Assembly (NCBI RefSeq): GCF_000308215.1
Contig: NZ_CAJE01000024.1
Location: 62,001-126,000, forward strand
DNA length: 64,000 nt
Reading direction: 5' to 3'
Source: Methanomassiliicoccus luminyensis B10
GTDB lineage: Archaea > Thermoplasmatota > Thermoplasmata > Methanomassiliicoccales > Methanomassiliicoccaceae
Below the pieces are notes generated by a model. That model did no database searches and had not been told where the DNA came from. It was given only the letters and a program-made list of their open reading frames with translations. The position numbers and the translations under genes are program-made. Of this stretch, positions 44,334 to 52,225 are shown piece after piece. The first letter of the stretch is position 1. Every line of letters starts with the position of its first letter.

Positions 44334-45248
44334 TCACTCGAACAGGTCCGTGCTCAGGTACCTCTCCCCGGTGTCGGGGAGCACCACCACGACCTTCTTG
44401 CCCTTCCCCAGCTCCTTGGCGACCTCCAGGGCGGCCCACAGCGCCGCTCCCGAGGAGATGCCGGCGAGGATGCCTTCCTTCTTGGCAAGCTCCCTGGCGG
44501 TGGCCGCGGCATCCTCGTCCTTCACCTGAACGATGCGGTCGAGGATCTTGGCGTCGAGCACCTTGGGCACGAAGCCGGCCCCGATGCCCTGTATCTTGTG
44601 GGGCCCCTTGGCCCCGCCGGACAGCACCGGCGACCTGGCCGGTTCCACGGCGATGAGCAGCGTCTTCTTGCCCTTCTCGCGCAGGGCCTCCCCGACCCCG
44701 GTGATGGTGCCCCCGGTGCCGACCCCCGACACGAAGGCGTCCGGGTCAGGCAGGTCCTTCAGGATCTCCTGTCCGGTGGTCTCCCGGTGGATCTTGGGAT
44801 TGGAGGGGTTGTCGAACTGCAGAGGGATGTAGTGCTTCGGATCGCTCTGGTAGATCTCCTTGGCCTTGTTGACCGCACCGCCCATGCCTTCTGGTCCGGG
44901 CGTAAGCACGATCTCCGCGCCGAAGGCCTTCAGCAGCTTGCGGCGCTCGATGGTCATGGTCTCCGGCATGGTCAGCACGAGGCGGTACCCCTTCGCCGCC
45001 GCCACCATGGCCAGCCCTATGCCGGTGTTCCCGGAGGTCGGCTCGACGATGATCTTGTCCTTGGTCAGGGCCCCGCTCTTCTCGGCATCCTCCACCATGG
45101 AGAGAGCGATACGGTCCTTGACGGAGCTTGCTGGATTGAATGATTCCAACTTTGCATATACCTCGGCGGAGCCCGCCGGGACGATCTTGTTCAGCTTCAC
45201 CAGGGGAGTGTTGCCGATGGTGCTCAGTATCGAGTCATGCAACGTCAT
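44334..45248 (-). CDS. cysK: Cysteine synthase
   Basis: This 304-aa PLP enzyme makes cysteine from O-acetylserine and sulfide. The first motif is [16 protein letters not shown]. The PLP lysine stands in [29 protein letters not shown] binds the substrate, and [17 protein letters not shown] holds the phosphate. ATG 45248 is chosen: the upstream residues in the frame (from 45305) cover the promoter. A TATA box stands at 45274-45283 with the palindrome TTATCaaatGTTAA between it and the start, so the mRNA has a leader of only a few bases. It would use the product of the CysE fusion. Confidence 0.93.
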   Translation of the reverse strand: MTLHDSILSTIGNTPLVKLNKIVPAGSAEVYAKLESFNPASSVKDRIALSMVEDAEKSGALTKDKIIVEPTSGNTGIGLAMVAAAKGYRLVLTMPETMTIERRKLLKAFGAEIVLTPGPEGMGGAVNKAKEIYQSDPKHYIPLQFDNPSNPKIHRETTGQEILKDLPDPDAFVSGVGTGGTITGVGEALREKGKKTLLIAVEPARSPVLSGGAKGPHKIQGIGAGFVPKVLDAKILDRIVQVKDEDAAATARELAKKEGILAGISSGAALWAALEVAKELGKGKKVVVVLPDTGERYLSTDLFE

Positions 45249-45249
45249 A

Positions 45250-45283
45250 TTATCAAATGTTAACACTTCTGATGGTTTATAAC
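45250..45283 (-). promoter_or_regulatory. cysK promoter with operator at the transcription start
   Basis: On the minus strand, TATA box GTTATAAACC (45274-45283) precedes TTAACatttGATAA (45250-45263), a one-mismatch copy of the TTAAC-N4-GTTAA palindrome. It lies at the expected start of transcription. Binding would block initiation. Confidence 0.65.
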
Positions 45284-45408
45284 TCTGTGTCTCGATAATA
45301 TTCACATATGACTATTTTATGTTGCCAGAGGCGCGCTTTCGGCGCCTGCCGCGGCCCCGAACATATGATCGCCCCCTGACGGTCCGTGGCGCCGTTCCCC
45401 CTCGCGCC

Positions 45409-46329
45409 TCACGTGGCATAGTGAGGGGGTCCCGGGTGCACCTTCTCGATGTACCGGGGTTCGAAGATGTCCTTCTCGCTCAGCGCCCTGTCGATATATC
45501 CCAGGTCCTTGAGCGCTCCCACGAAGCTCATGGTCGAGGCGATGTACTCCTCGGAGAGCGCGGCGCAGTACTTTGGAGATACAGCGTAGGTCTGGAGTAT
45601 GAAGTCCTCATCCACCGTCCCCACCAGGTTCGCCACGATCCCCGCCGCCTTCTGGGGGTCCTCCCGTATCAGCTTGGACGCGAGCTCGTGCTCCTCGAGG
45701 AGATCGAGGATGAGCCCCTCCTCCTCCATCAGCTCTCCGCGGACCACGATGCCGTAGCTTGGATTGTTCGGCCACAGACGGTCCGGGGGGATGACGATCT
45801 TGGCCCCGCCGTACCTCTTGGCCGCAACGGCCAGGGGCGGGGTGCCGAACGCCGCGGGGATCTCCCCGTCGACGAGGGCCTGCAGGACGTAATCGGCCCA
45901 GGCATAGTTCTCGATCTTCACGTCGACCCCGTACCGCTCCGCCAGGTCCCGCCCTATGACGTCGTGTATGGACCCCTTTGGCGGGGTGCCCACGGTCCTT
46001 CCTTCGAACTGCTTCAGCACCGACCCGGGGTCCCCCAGCTCCCCGAAGCCCTTGTACTCCTTCTGCGCGACCATGACGGTGCCTTCGACGTGCCCGCCGG
46101 CCACGCACTTCAGGTCCAGTCCCCTGCCCATCCCTATGATGGCGGGGGGCAGTCCGACGTACCCCATGTCGATGTCCTTCTTCTCGAACGCCTTCACGAT
46201 GTCCGGCCCGGAGGCGAACAGCTTCCACTCTGCGTCGATGCCTCTCCTCTGCAGCCGGTCGGTGCCTTCCAGGATGAACGAGGTGTGATAGAACGTCGAG
46301 AGGTGCCCGATACTGATCTTCCGCGCCAT
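45409..46329 (-). CDS. NMT1/SsuA-like solute-binding-fold protein without signal peptide
   Basis: This 306-aa protein has the type II periplasmic-binding fold of nitrate/sulfonate/taurine ABC transporters: IDMGYVGLPPAIIGMGRGL, the hinge FEGRTVGTPPKGSIHDVI, and LVDGEIPAAFGTPPLAV. It starts at MARKISIGHLST with no signal peptide or lipobox, so it probably acts in the cytoplasm, as a sensor or a ligand carrier. It is divergent from the ATPase-GTPase-Fe-S genes next to the nitrogenase-like system, whose importers use related folds. A TATA-like TTAAATATC lies about 35 bp upstream. Confidence 0.75.
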   Translation of the reverse strand: MARKISIGHLSTFYHTSFILEGTDRLQRRGIDAEWKLFASGPDIVKAFEKKDIDMGYVGLPPAIIGMGRGLDLKCVAGGHVEGTVMVAQKEYKGFGELGDPGSVLKQFEGRTVGTPPKGSIHDVIGRDLAERYGVDVKIENYAWADYVLQALVDGEIPAAFGTPPLAVAAKRYGGAKIVIPPDRLWPNNPSYGIVVRGELMEEEGLILDLLEEHELASKLIREDPQKAAGIVANLVGTVDEDFILQTYAVSPKYCAALSEEYIASTMSFVGALKDLGYIDRALSEKDIFEPRYIEKVHPGPPHYAT

Positions 46330-46560
46330 GCCTATCGGTCCTTAATATGGAGGGCCCTTGATATTTAATGCTAAGCCGGGGGCCGTCCAGATGTTTCCCT
46401 TGTTGTGGGAGGGGCCGTCGATTTTTGTACTATCGCCCATCAAATGGCCTGATTGTACCGCATAGCCGAATTATTATCCTCTTTGGGTTATGTGTGGTAT
46501 AAATAGGTGAAAAGTGCTCAGCCATATCAAGAACGGCCGTCAGCGGACCGAGGCGATGGC

Positions 46561-47325
46561 ATGGGCAGGCACTGCGACATACTGGAGATACGGGGCGGCG
46601 TGGACAAGAACGGCGAGAAGGAAGAGGTGGACCGGCTGGTCTTCCGCCCCGGCGAAATCGTCGGCATTGTCGGGCCGACCGGTTCCGGCAAGACCACCCT
46701 CATCAGCGACATCGAGCAGCTGGCGGTGGGGGACACGGTCTCCCAGCGGCAGGTGCTCATAGACGGCGATCTTCAGGACGTCCGCACCCGGGCCGACCCC
46801 CGCAGCAAGCCGGTGGCGCAGCTGTCGCAGAATATGCACTTCCTCGCCGACATGGACGTGGAGGAGTTCCTGCGCATGCACGCCCGGAGCCGGGGCAAGG
46901 ACGCCTCGCTGGTGCCCGAGGTGGTAGCCACCGCCAACCGCCTGACCGGGGAGCCGGTGCGGACGACCGACCATCTCACCCAGCTCAGCGGCGGCCAGTC
47001 CAGGGCGCTCATGGCCGCGGACATCGCCATCATCTCCGACTCCCCCATCGTGCTGATCGACGAGATCGAGAACGCCGGGATAAGGAAGCAGGAGGCGCTG
47101 GGCCTGCTGGCCGGCCGGGGAAAGATAGTGATCGTGGTCACCCACGACCCCCTGCTGGCGCTGCTCGCGTCCCGAAGGGTGGTGATGTCCGAGGGAGGCG
47201 CGCGGCTGGTGCTGGAGCGGACCCCCCAAGAGGAGCGGGTCTGCTCCCGGCTCATGGAGCTGGACGGATGGATGCTATCCCTGAGGGAATCGATCAGGGA
47301 AGGCAGGACGGTGAGCCTGGCATGA
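46561..47325 (+). CDS. Soluble ABC-type ATPase
   Basis: This 254-aa nucleotide-binding protein has Walker A (GIVGPTGSGKTTLISD), the ABC signature LSGGQSRALMAAD, Walker B IVLIDEIEN and the switch histidine in VIVVTHD. No permease gene is near, so it is not a transporter ATPase in the usual sense. It resembles stand-alone archaeal ATPases that power cofactor or enzyme activation, such as the A2 (AtwA) component for methyl-CoM reductase. ATG 46561 was chosen; the TATA box TATAAATAGG (46498-46507) fits. Its ATGA overlap couples it to the GTPase gene. Confidence 0.8.
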   Translation: MGRHCDILEIRGGVDKNGEKEEVDRLVFRPGEIVGIVGPTGSGKTTLISDIEQLAVGDTVSQRQVLIDGDLQDVRTRADPRSKPVAQLSQNMHFLADMDVEEFLRMHARSRGKDASLVPEVVATANRLTGEPVRTTDHLTQLSGGQSRALMAADIAIISDSPIVLIDEIENAGIRKQEALGLLAGRGKIVIVVTHDPLLALLASRRVVMSEGGARLVLERTPQEERVCSRLMELDGWMLSLRESIREGRTVSLA

Positions 47326-48020
47326 AGATGGTTGTGATCGCCGGCACTCCCGGCGCGGGCAAGACCTCGGTACTCTCCTGGATGACCAAGACGCTCGTCC
47401 GCAAGGAGGTGCGGCCGGTTCTGGTCAAGATAGACTGCCTGTGGACGGACGACGCCAAGAGAATGGAGCGGCTGGGGATCCCGGTCAAGGTGGCGCTGGC
47501 CAGGGACATGTGCCCCGACCACTTCTCCATCTACAACACCGACGGCATGCTGGACTGGGCCCGTTCCGAGGGGGCCGAGGTCCTGCTGGTGGAGACCGCG
47601 GGCCTCTGCCTGCGCTGCGCGCCCTACTCCAACCGATGCCTGGCGGTCTGCGTCATCGACGCGACCTCCGGGCCGAACACCCCTTTGAAGATCGGCCCCA
47701 TGCTGACCACCGCCGATGCGGTCGTGGTCACCAAGGGGGACATGGTATCCCAGGCGGAAAGGGAAGTGTTCCGGGAGAGGGTCCTGGAAGCGAACCCCTC
47801 ATGTACGCTCATAGAGGCCAACGGGCTTACCGGGAAAGGCTCCGCGGAGCTCGCCGAGCTGGTGGCGGAGGCCGCGGACACCATCGATGTCATGAGGCTC
47901 CGCCACACCCCGCCCTTGGGGGTGTGCACGCTGTGCGCCGGGGAGATGAAGATGGGAAAAGAGAACCACCGGGGCGTCCTGCGCCACATCGACGGCTCGA
48001 TGTTCTATTCGGGAGAATGA
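47322..48020 (+). CDS. HypB/CobW-like SIMIBI GTPase
   Basis: This 232-aa GTPase has the P-loop VVIAGTPGAGKTSVLSW. A metal-type region follows (LVKIDCLWTDDAK), with ETAGLCLRCAPYSNRCLAVCVID rich in Cys, and the G4-like VVTKGD. The end has CTLCAGE. HypB, UreG and CooC relatives insert nickel or activate metalloenzymes, so this GTPase may deliver metal or cofactor to the nitrogenase-like or another enzyme. It overlaps the ATPase gene and is followed after four bases by the Fe-S protein gene, forming a tight operon. Confidence 0.82.
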   Translation: MKMVVIAGTPGAGKTSVLSWMTKTLVRKEVRPVLVKIDCLWTDDAKRMERLGIPVKVALARDMCPDHFSIYNTDGMLDWARSEGAEVLLVETAGLCLRCAPYSNRCLAVCVIDATSGPNTPLKIGPMLTTADAVVVTKGDMVSQAEREVFRERVLEANPSCTLIEANGLTGKGSAELAELVAEAADTIDVMRLRHTPPLGVCTLCAGEMKMGKENHRGVLRHIDGSMFYSGE

Positions 48021-48024
48021 TGGA

Positions 48025-48660
48025 ATGAGCAGCATAAGCATACTTGAGACATTGCCGGGGTACAATTGTGGGCGGTGCGGCTTCCCCAACTGCCGTAGCT
48101 TCGCGGCGGCGCTGGGGGACGGCGCCGAGGTGGACGACTGCCCGCTGCTGCTCCAGGAGAGGTACGCGGAGAACCGCGCCAGGCTCGTGGAGGCGGTGGC
48201 ATCGAGGCCGGAGAGGCCGGTCGAGCTGGTGGGCAATAGGGTGGCCGCGGACGTCATCCTCGCCCCCCTGCCGGGGGAGCCGGCCTGCCGGGAGTTCATC
48301 TATCCCTTCGACCGCGACGTGAGGCCCCAGGCCGGGGAGCTGGTCTCCTACCGCTGCCTGGGCTGTCCCATCCTCCACTTCGCCAAGGTGGCCAAGGTTG
48401 ACCACTCCGTCCTCATGGTCCAGGTTACCGGGCCGCTCCACCGCCTGGGCATCACCGACAGCGTGCCCACGGACATCGGGATATGCTCCACGGTGGCCTT
48501 CGAGGGGCAGGTCGTCAACGACCGCATCGTGGAGATCGGGGAGACGGTGAGGTTCATCCCCCATCGCTGCATGATGCAGAAGGTGCACTCCGGCGTGGTG
48601 GTGAGCTCGGAGGGGGACAAGGTCAGGATCGAGAACGTCGACCTCAAGGTGTGGGGCTGA
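48025..48660 (+). CDS. 4Fe-4S domain protein (Cys-motif N-terminus)
   Basis: This 211-aa protein starts with a cluster-binding motif of the CxxCGxxxC type (LPGYNCGRCGFPNCRSFAAAL, then DDCPLL), as in the corrinoid iron-sulfur protein and RnfB-type [4Fe-4S] domains. A beta-rich domain of unknown kind follows (FIYPFDRDVRPQAGELVSYRCLGCPILHFAKVAKV). It may supply electrons in the activation process driven by the two NTPases encoded before it. It ends the operon; a hairpin terminator overlaps its stop codon. Confidence 0.75.
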   Translation: MSSISILETLPGYNCGRCGFPNCRSFAAALGDGAEVDDCPLLLQERYAENRARLVEAVASRPERPVELVGNRVAADVILAPLPGEPACREFIYPFDRDVRPQAGELVSYRCLGCPILHFAKVAKVDHSVLMVQVTGPLHRLGITDSVPTDIGICSTVAFEGQVVNDRIVEIGETVRFIPHRCMMQKVHSGVVVSSEGDKVRIENVDLKVWG

Positions 48661-48680
48661 GGGCTTGGCCCCTTTTTTCT
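48653..48680 (+). terminator. Hairpin terminator of the ATPase-GTPase-FeS operon
   Basis: GGGGC and GCCCC (48653-48657 and 48668-48672) form a stem, followed by a TTTTTTCTT run. It overlaps the Fe-S protein stop codon and closes the operon before the convergent DUF2099 gene. Confidence 0.7.
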
Positions 48681-48692
48681 TGCGGACCGCTC

Positions 48693-49511
48693 TCAGATTA
48701 GCGGGCGGGGCGGGTCTTCCGGCTGGATGACCTGGGGCGCCTTCACCACCTTGCGCCGGTGCTCGATCAACTCCTCGCCCCACTTGGAGGCGGCGTAGAC
48801 AGGCACCTTGTTGCCGGCCTGCATCGGCGCTCTCTCCTTCGCCACGGCCCTGATGCTCTTGGAGCCGCACGCGGTGACGATGTCGCAGGAGTCGAACAGG
48901 ACCTCGGCGTCCTCCGCGGTCCGCCCGGAACTGTGCACGGCGAAGATAGCCACCCTGTCGCCGTACCGGTCCCTCAGTGCCTTAGCGTCGCCGGCGAACG
49001 AAACGGTCACCCCCACCTTCTTGAACCCCAGCTTGAACGCCAGCTCGGTCCCGGCGAGCTGGTCTATCTTGGCGGTTGACGGGTCCAGCACCCTGTCCCT
49101 TCCGACGGCGTCGATGACCTCATCGATGGGGGACGTCTCCACTATGCCGGAGATGCGTCCGCCGATGCCCTGTATGAGATCGGGCTCCGAGACCACCAGG
49201 GTACCAGTGCCGTCGCACACCAGCACCGCGGCGTCCAGCCGTCCCTCGGCCACCGCCATGCCCAGGAGCTCCGATACGCCGAAGGACAGGAAATCCCTCA
49301 TCCGAAGCTTGCGGTCGGGGGTGCACATGCCGAAGTCCTTGATGCGGAACTCGATGTTCTCGCGGACGATCTCGGGGGTCATGGTCTCTATGCCCCGCTT
49401 TTTATAGAACAAGGGGCAGTACTCCAGCTGAGGCTCCCCGACCTCCACGATCTTGCCGTCCTCGATCACTACCTTCGTCTTCCCAAGAGCCTCGATGACA
49501 TGCCTGCCCAT
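48693..49511 (-). CDS. Methanogenesis marker 8 (DUF2099) protein
   Basis: This 272-aa protein matches the DUF2099 pattern: a short N-terminal EALGKTKVVIEDGKIVEVGEP, YCPLFYKKRGIE, RIKDFGMCTPDRKLRMRDFLSFGVSELLG and VFCAVHSSGRT-like later strands with TACGSKSIR. The family is found almost only in methanogens and is called methanogenesis marker 8. Its function is not settled. The gene lies 19 bases downstream of nifB on the same strand, so a role in NifB-linked cofactor chemistry is possible. ATG 49511 has GGGTGA upstream. Confidence 0.78.
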   Translation of the reverse strand: MGRHVIEALGKTKVVIEDGKIVEVGEPQLEYCPLFYKKRGIETMTPEIVRENIEFRIKDFGMCTPDRKLRMRDFLSFGVSELLGMAVAEGRLDAAVLVCDGTGTLVVSEPDLIQGIGGRISGIVETSPIDEVIDAVGRDRVLDPSTAKIDQLAGTELAFKLGFKKVGVTVSFAGDAKALRDRYGDRVAIFAVHSSGRTAEDAEVLFDSCDIVTACGSKSIRAVAKERAPMQAGNKVPVYAASKWGEELIEHRRKVVKAPQVIQPEDPPRPLI

Positions 49512-49530
49512 ATGATTCACCCTCGACGGT

Positions 49531-50820
49531 TCATTCGGCCGTGGCCTGGTCCGGCGAAGAGGGCGATGCGCGCTCGCCCCTGATCGAAGCGACGGCCTTT
49601 CTCACCGCCGCCTCCAGGTCGCCGCTGTCCTCGATCGGCTCTATGCCGTTCTCCTTCAGCAGCTCGATCGCCGGGAGGCCGAACTTGGTAGAGATGACCG
49701 CGTCCATGCCTTTCAACTTATCGGACGTAGCTTCGATCTTGGTGCGGTGGCCCGGACCGAACAGGGGGATCTCCTGCTCCTCCGTCACGTCGATGCTGGG
49801 GCCGGGAACTACCTTGCCGTCCTCGAATCTATAGGTCCTGAAGACCTCGGTCAGACCGAAGTGCTGGTCAACCCCTTTTCCGCTCGATGTGGCCACGGCT
49901 ATGCGGTACGAGCTCTTCTGTTCCGGTGGCATGATGATGTCCCTCTCTTTCGTGGCGCAGGTGAAGTGCGCGAACTCCGCCGACCTGTCCTCGCCCAGCA
50001 GCCCGATGGCATCGGCCCGGCACTGCCGGCAGTGCCTCATCTGACGTATGTCCACCTCGCACTCGTCCTGCAGCTGCTTGCGTTCCTTGGACGTCGGCGC
50101 GCGCATGCTCTCGAACTTGGTGCCCGGAACCGGTATCAGAGGAAGAATGTTCACTATGTAAGCGCCGAGCTCCTTCGCTCTCTTCGCTACCGCGGGCAGA
50201 TGGTCCATATTGATACCTGGGACCAGCACGGAGTTGACTTTGACCGTGATGCCCGCCTCGGTAGCGCGCCTAATCCCCTCGAGCTGATTATCGATGAGGA
50301 TCTTCGCCGCTTCCTCCCCGTGATATGCCTTCCCCTCGAACATCACGAAGTCGTATAGCCTGGCCCCGATCTCCGGATCTATGGCGTTCATGGTGACGGT
50401 GACGAACCTCACTCCCAGTTCTTTCAGCCGGTCCGCGTTCTTCGGCAGGTTCAGACCGTTGGTGCTCAGACAGAAGGTAATCTCTGGGAACTCCTTCTTC
50501 ATGAGCTCCAGGGTTTCGAACGTCTCCTCGTTGGCTAAAGGGTCCCCGGGACCGGCGATGCCGATGACCGAGAGGTTCTCCAGCTTCCCCCTGACGTAGC
50601 TGACCTTCTCCACCGCCTGTTTTGGGGTGAGGACCTCAGAGGTCACTCCCGGCCGGGACTCGTTAGTGCAGTCATACTTGCGATCGCAGTAGTTGCACTG
50701 GATGTTGCATTTCGGGGCGACCGGCAAATGCATCCGGGCGAACTTGCGGTGGGCGCCGGAATAAAAGCAGGGATGGGCCCTCAGGCGCGCCTCGGCCTCC
50801 ATGGCTGTGTCTGGCGTCAA
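49531..50820 (-). CDS. nifB: NifB-like radical SAM enzyme with NifX-type C-terminal domain
   Basis: This 429-aa protein opens with the NifB signature LPVAPKCNIQCNYCDRKYDC, then TNESRPGV. These hold the radical SAM CxxxCxxC and further cluster ligands; CRQCRAD near residue 265 is another Cys site. Residues about 305-415 are a dinitrogenase cofactor-binding (NifX/NafY) domain (RIAVATSSGKGVDQHFGLTEVF). NifB builds the Fe8S9C core from Fe-S units and a SAM carbon. It is encoded divergently from nifHDK and together with DUF2099. The TTG start at 50820 lies 29 bp after a TATA box (leaderless); ATG 50802 is possible. Confidence 0.92.
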   Translation of the reverse strand: MTPDTAMEAEARLRAHPCFYSGAHRKFARMHLPVAPKCNIQCNYCDRKYDCTNESRPGVTSEVLTPKQAVEKVSYVRGKLENLSVIGIAGPGDPLANEETFETLELMKKEFPEITFCLSTNGLNLPKNADRLKELGVRFVTVTMNAIDPEIGARLYDFVMFEGKAYHGEEAAKILIDNQLEGIRRATEAGITVKVNSVLVPGINMDHLPAVAKRAKELGAYIVNILPLIPVPGTKFESMRAPTSKERKQLQDECEVDIRQMRHCRQCRADAIGLLGEDRSAEFAHFTCATKERDIIMPPEQKSSYRIAVATSSGKGVDQHFGLTEVFRTYRFEDGKVVPGPSIDVTEEQEIPLFGPGHRTKIEATSDKLKGMDAVISTKFGLPAIELLKENGIEPIEDSGDLEAAVRKAVASIRGERASPSSPDQATAE

Positions 50821-51223
50821 TGCGTTCTCAAGCGGTTCCAGCCGCTAAATACCTGTTTGTGGGTTTAATTCTAAAATGAATACGAATAATTCTCGTCCAG
50901 GCTCATGTCGATTCGGGGCTCTTCCGATGTGCAGCCCCCCCTCGCTAGGCGGCGACGCGCTCCCTCTTCGTTTCGTGCAAAAAATGAAGGACGGGCGACA
51001 GGCCGCGCCGGAGGGGTCGAGCCAGACGTGCTCCGGCATGATGGCCGTGCAGTCAATGTCCGATCGTTCTCTCCACAGCCGAAGTGTGGATTTCTAGTCG
51101 GTTCCGACTGTCGTTATGCAGTTTAAATAGGCTGCCCGACTCGTTTTAAAAATAGACCTCTGCGCCTAGAATCCCTCAGTCAACTGGAAACCTCTTGACA
51201 TGAAATGAAAGGAGAAACCTAAA
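50821..51223. promoter_or_regulatory. Divergent promoter region of nifB and nifHDK-like genes
   Basis: The region holds a TATA box for nifB on the minus strand (GTATTTAG, 50845-50852). Two TATA-like boxes for nifH are at 51122-51129 (TTTAAATA) and 51144-51154. Upstream of them are two inverted repeats: TCCACA-N7-TGTGGA (51072-51090) and AGTCGG-TT-CCGACT (51096-51109). GGAG of AAAGGAGAAA precedes the nifH ATG. No other gene is seen. Confidence 0.6.
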
Positions 51224-52222
51224 ATGGCGAAACAGAGGAACATTGCGATATATGGGAAGGGTGGGATCGGCAAGTCCACCACTTCATCCAACATCAGCGC
51301 CGCGCTTTCCGAGCAGGGCTTGAGGGTCATGCAGATCGGGTGCGACCCTAAGAGCGATTCCACCAACACCCTCCGGGGCGGCGAGTTCATACCCACAGTC
51401 CTGGACACCCTCCGGGGCGGGAAGAGGTTCGAGACCAGCGACGTCGTCCATGAAGGGTTCAACGGCGTCCTGTGCGTCGAGGCCGGCGGTCCCGAGCCCG
51501 GGGTCGGCTGCGCCGGCAGGGGCATCATAACCGCCATCGAGCTGCTGAACCAGAGGAAGGTGTTCGACCACTACAAGCCGGACGTGGTCATCTACGACGT
51601 CCTCGGCGACGTGGTGTGCGGAGGGTTCGGCATACCCATCAGGGAAGGGGTGGCCGACCAGGTGTACACCGTCACCTCGTCCGACTTCATGGCCATCTAT
51701 GCGGCCAACAACCTGTTCAAGGGCATCAGGAAGTACGCCAACAGCGGCGGCGCGCTGTTCAGCGGCATAATCGCCAACTCCACCAACCTCCCCATCCAGA
51801 GGGAGATCATCGAGCACTTCGCGGCCGCCACCAAGACCACCATCGCCGAGTACGTGCCCCGCTCCCTCACCGTCACCAAGAGCGAGCTGCAGGGAAAGAC
51901 GGTCATCGAGGCGGCCCCCGATTCCGAGCAGGCCGATGTCTACAGGGCCCTGGCCAGCAAGATCGTGAAGAACCAGGACCGCTACGTCCCCGCCCCGCTG
52001 GAGGTCGATCAGCTCAAGGCATGGGCGGAGAGCTGGTCGGACAAGCTGCTGGAGAGCCGCGACGCTCCCACCGGGATCAACTTCGCCATCCAGAACGAGG
52101 CTGCGACCGAGAGCCTGCCGGGGGCGGTCTCCAAGAGGCCGGCCCGGAGGTCCAAGTCCGACGGCTCCGTCCTGGTGAAGTCCTCCCCTGGCGGTAGGGC
52201 CGCGTCGGTCAAGGGAGGATGA
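51224..52222 (+). CDS. nifH: Nitrogenase iron protein-like (NifH family) reductase
   Basis: This 332-aa ATPase has the P-loop [15 protein letters not shown] and switch region GCDPKSDST. Cys96 (PGVGCAGRG) and Cys132 (DVVCGGFG) bridge a [4Fe-4S] cluster between two subunits. It delivers electrons to the NifDK-like proteins with ATP use. The last 60 residues (after [10 protein letters not shown]) form a low-complexity tail, basic and Ser/Gly-rich, that ordinary NifH lacks. AAAGGAG stands before ATG 51224. The nifD-like gene begins three bases after the stop, so no nifI1/nifI2 genes lie between. That differs from methanogen nitrogen-fixation operons. Confidence 0.93.
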   Translation: MAKQRNIAIYGKGGIGKSTTSSNISAALSEQGLRVMQIGCDPKSDSTNTLRGGEFIPTVLDTLRGGKRFETSDVVHEGFNGVLCVEAGGPEPGVGCAGRGIITAIELLNQRKVFDHYKPDVVIYDVLGDVVCGGFGIPIREGVADQVYTVTSSDFMAIYAANNLFKGIRKYANSGGALFSGIIANSTNLPIQREIIEHFAAATKTTIAEYVPRSLTVTKSELQGKTVIEAAPDSEQADVYRALASKIVKNQDRYVPAPLEVDQLKAWAESWSDKLLESRDAPTGINFAIQNEAATESLPGAVSKRPARRSKSDGSVLVKSSPGGRAASVKGG

Positions 52223-52225
52223 GAG

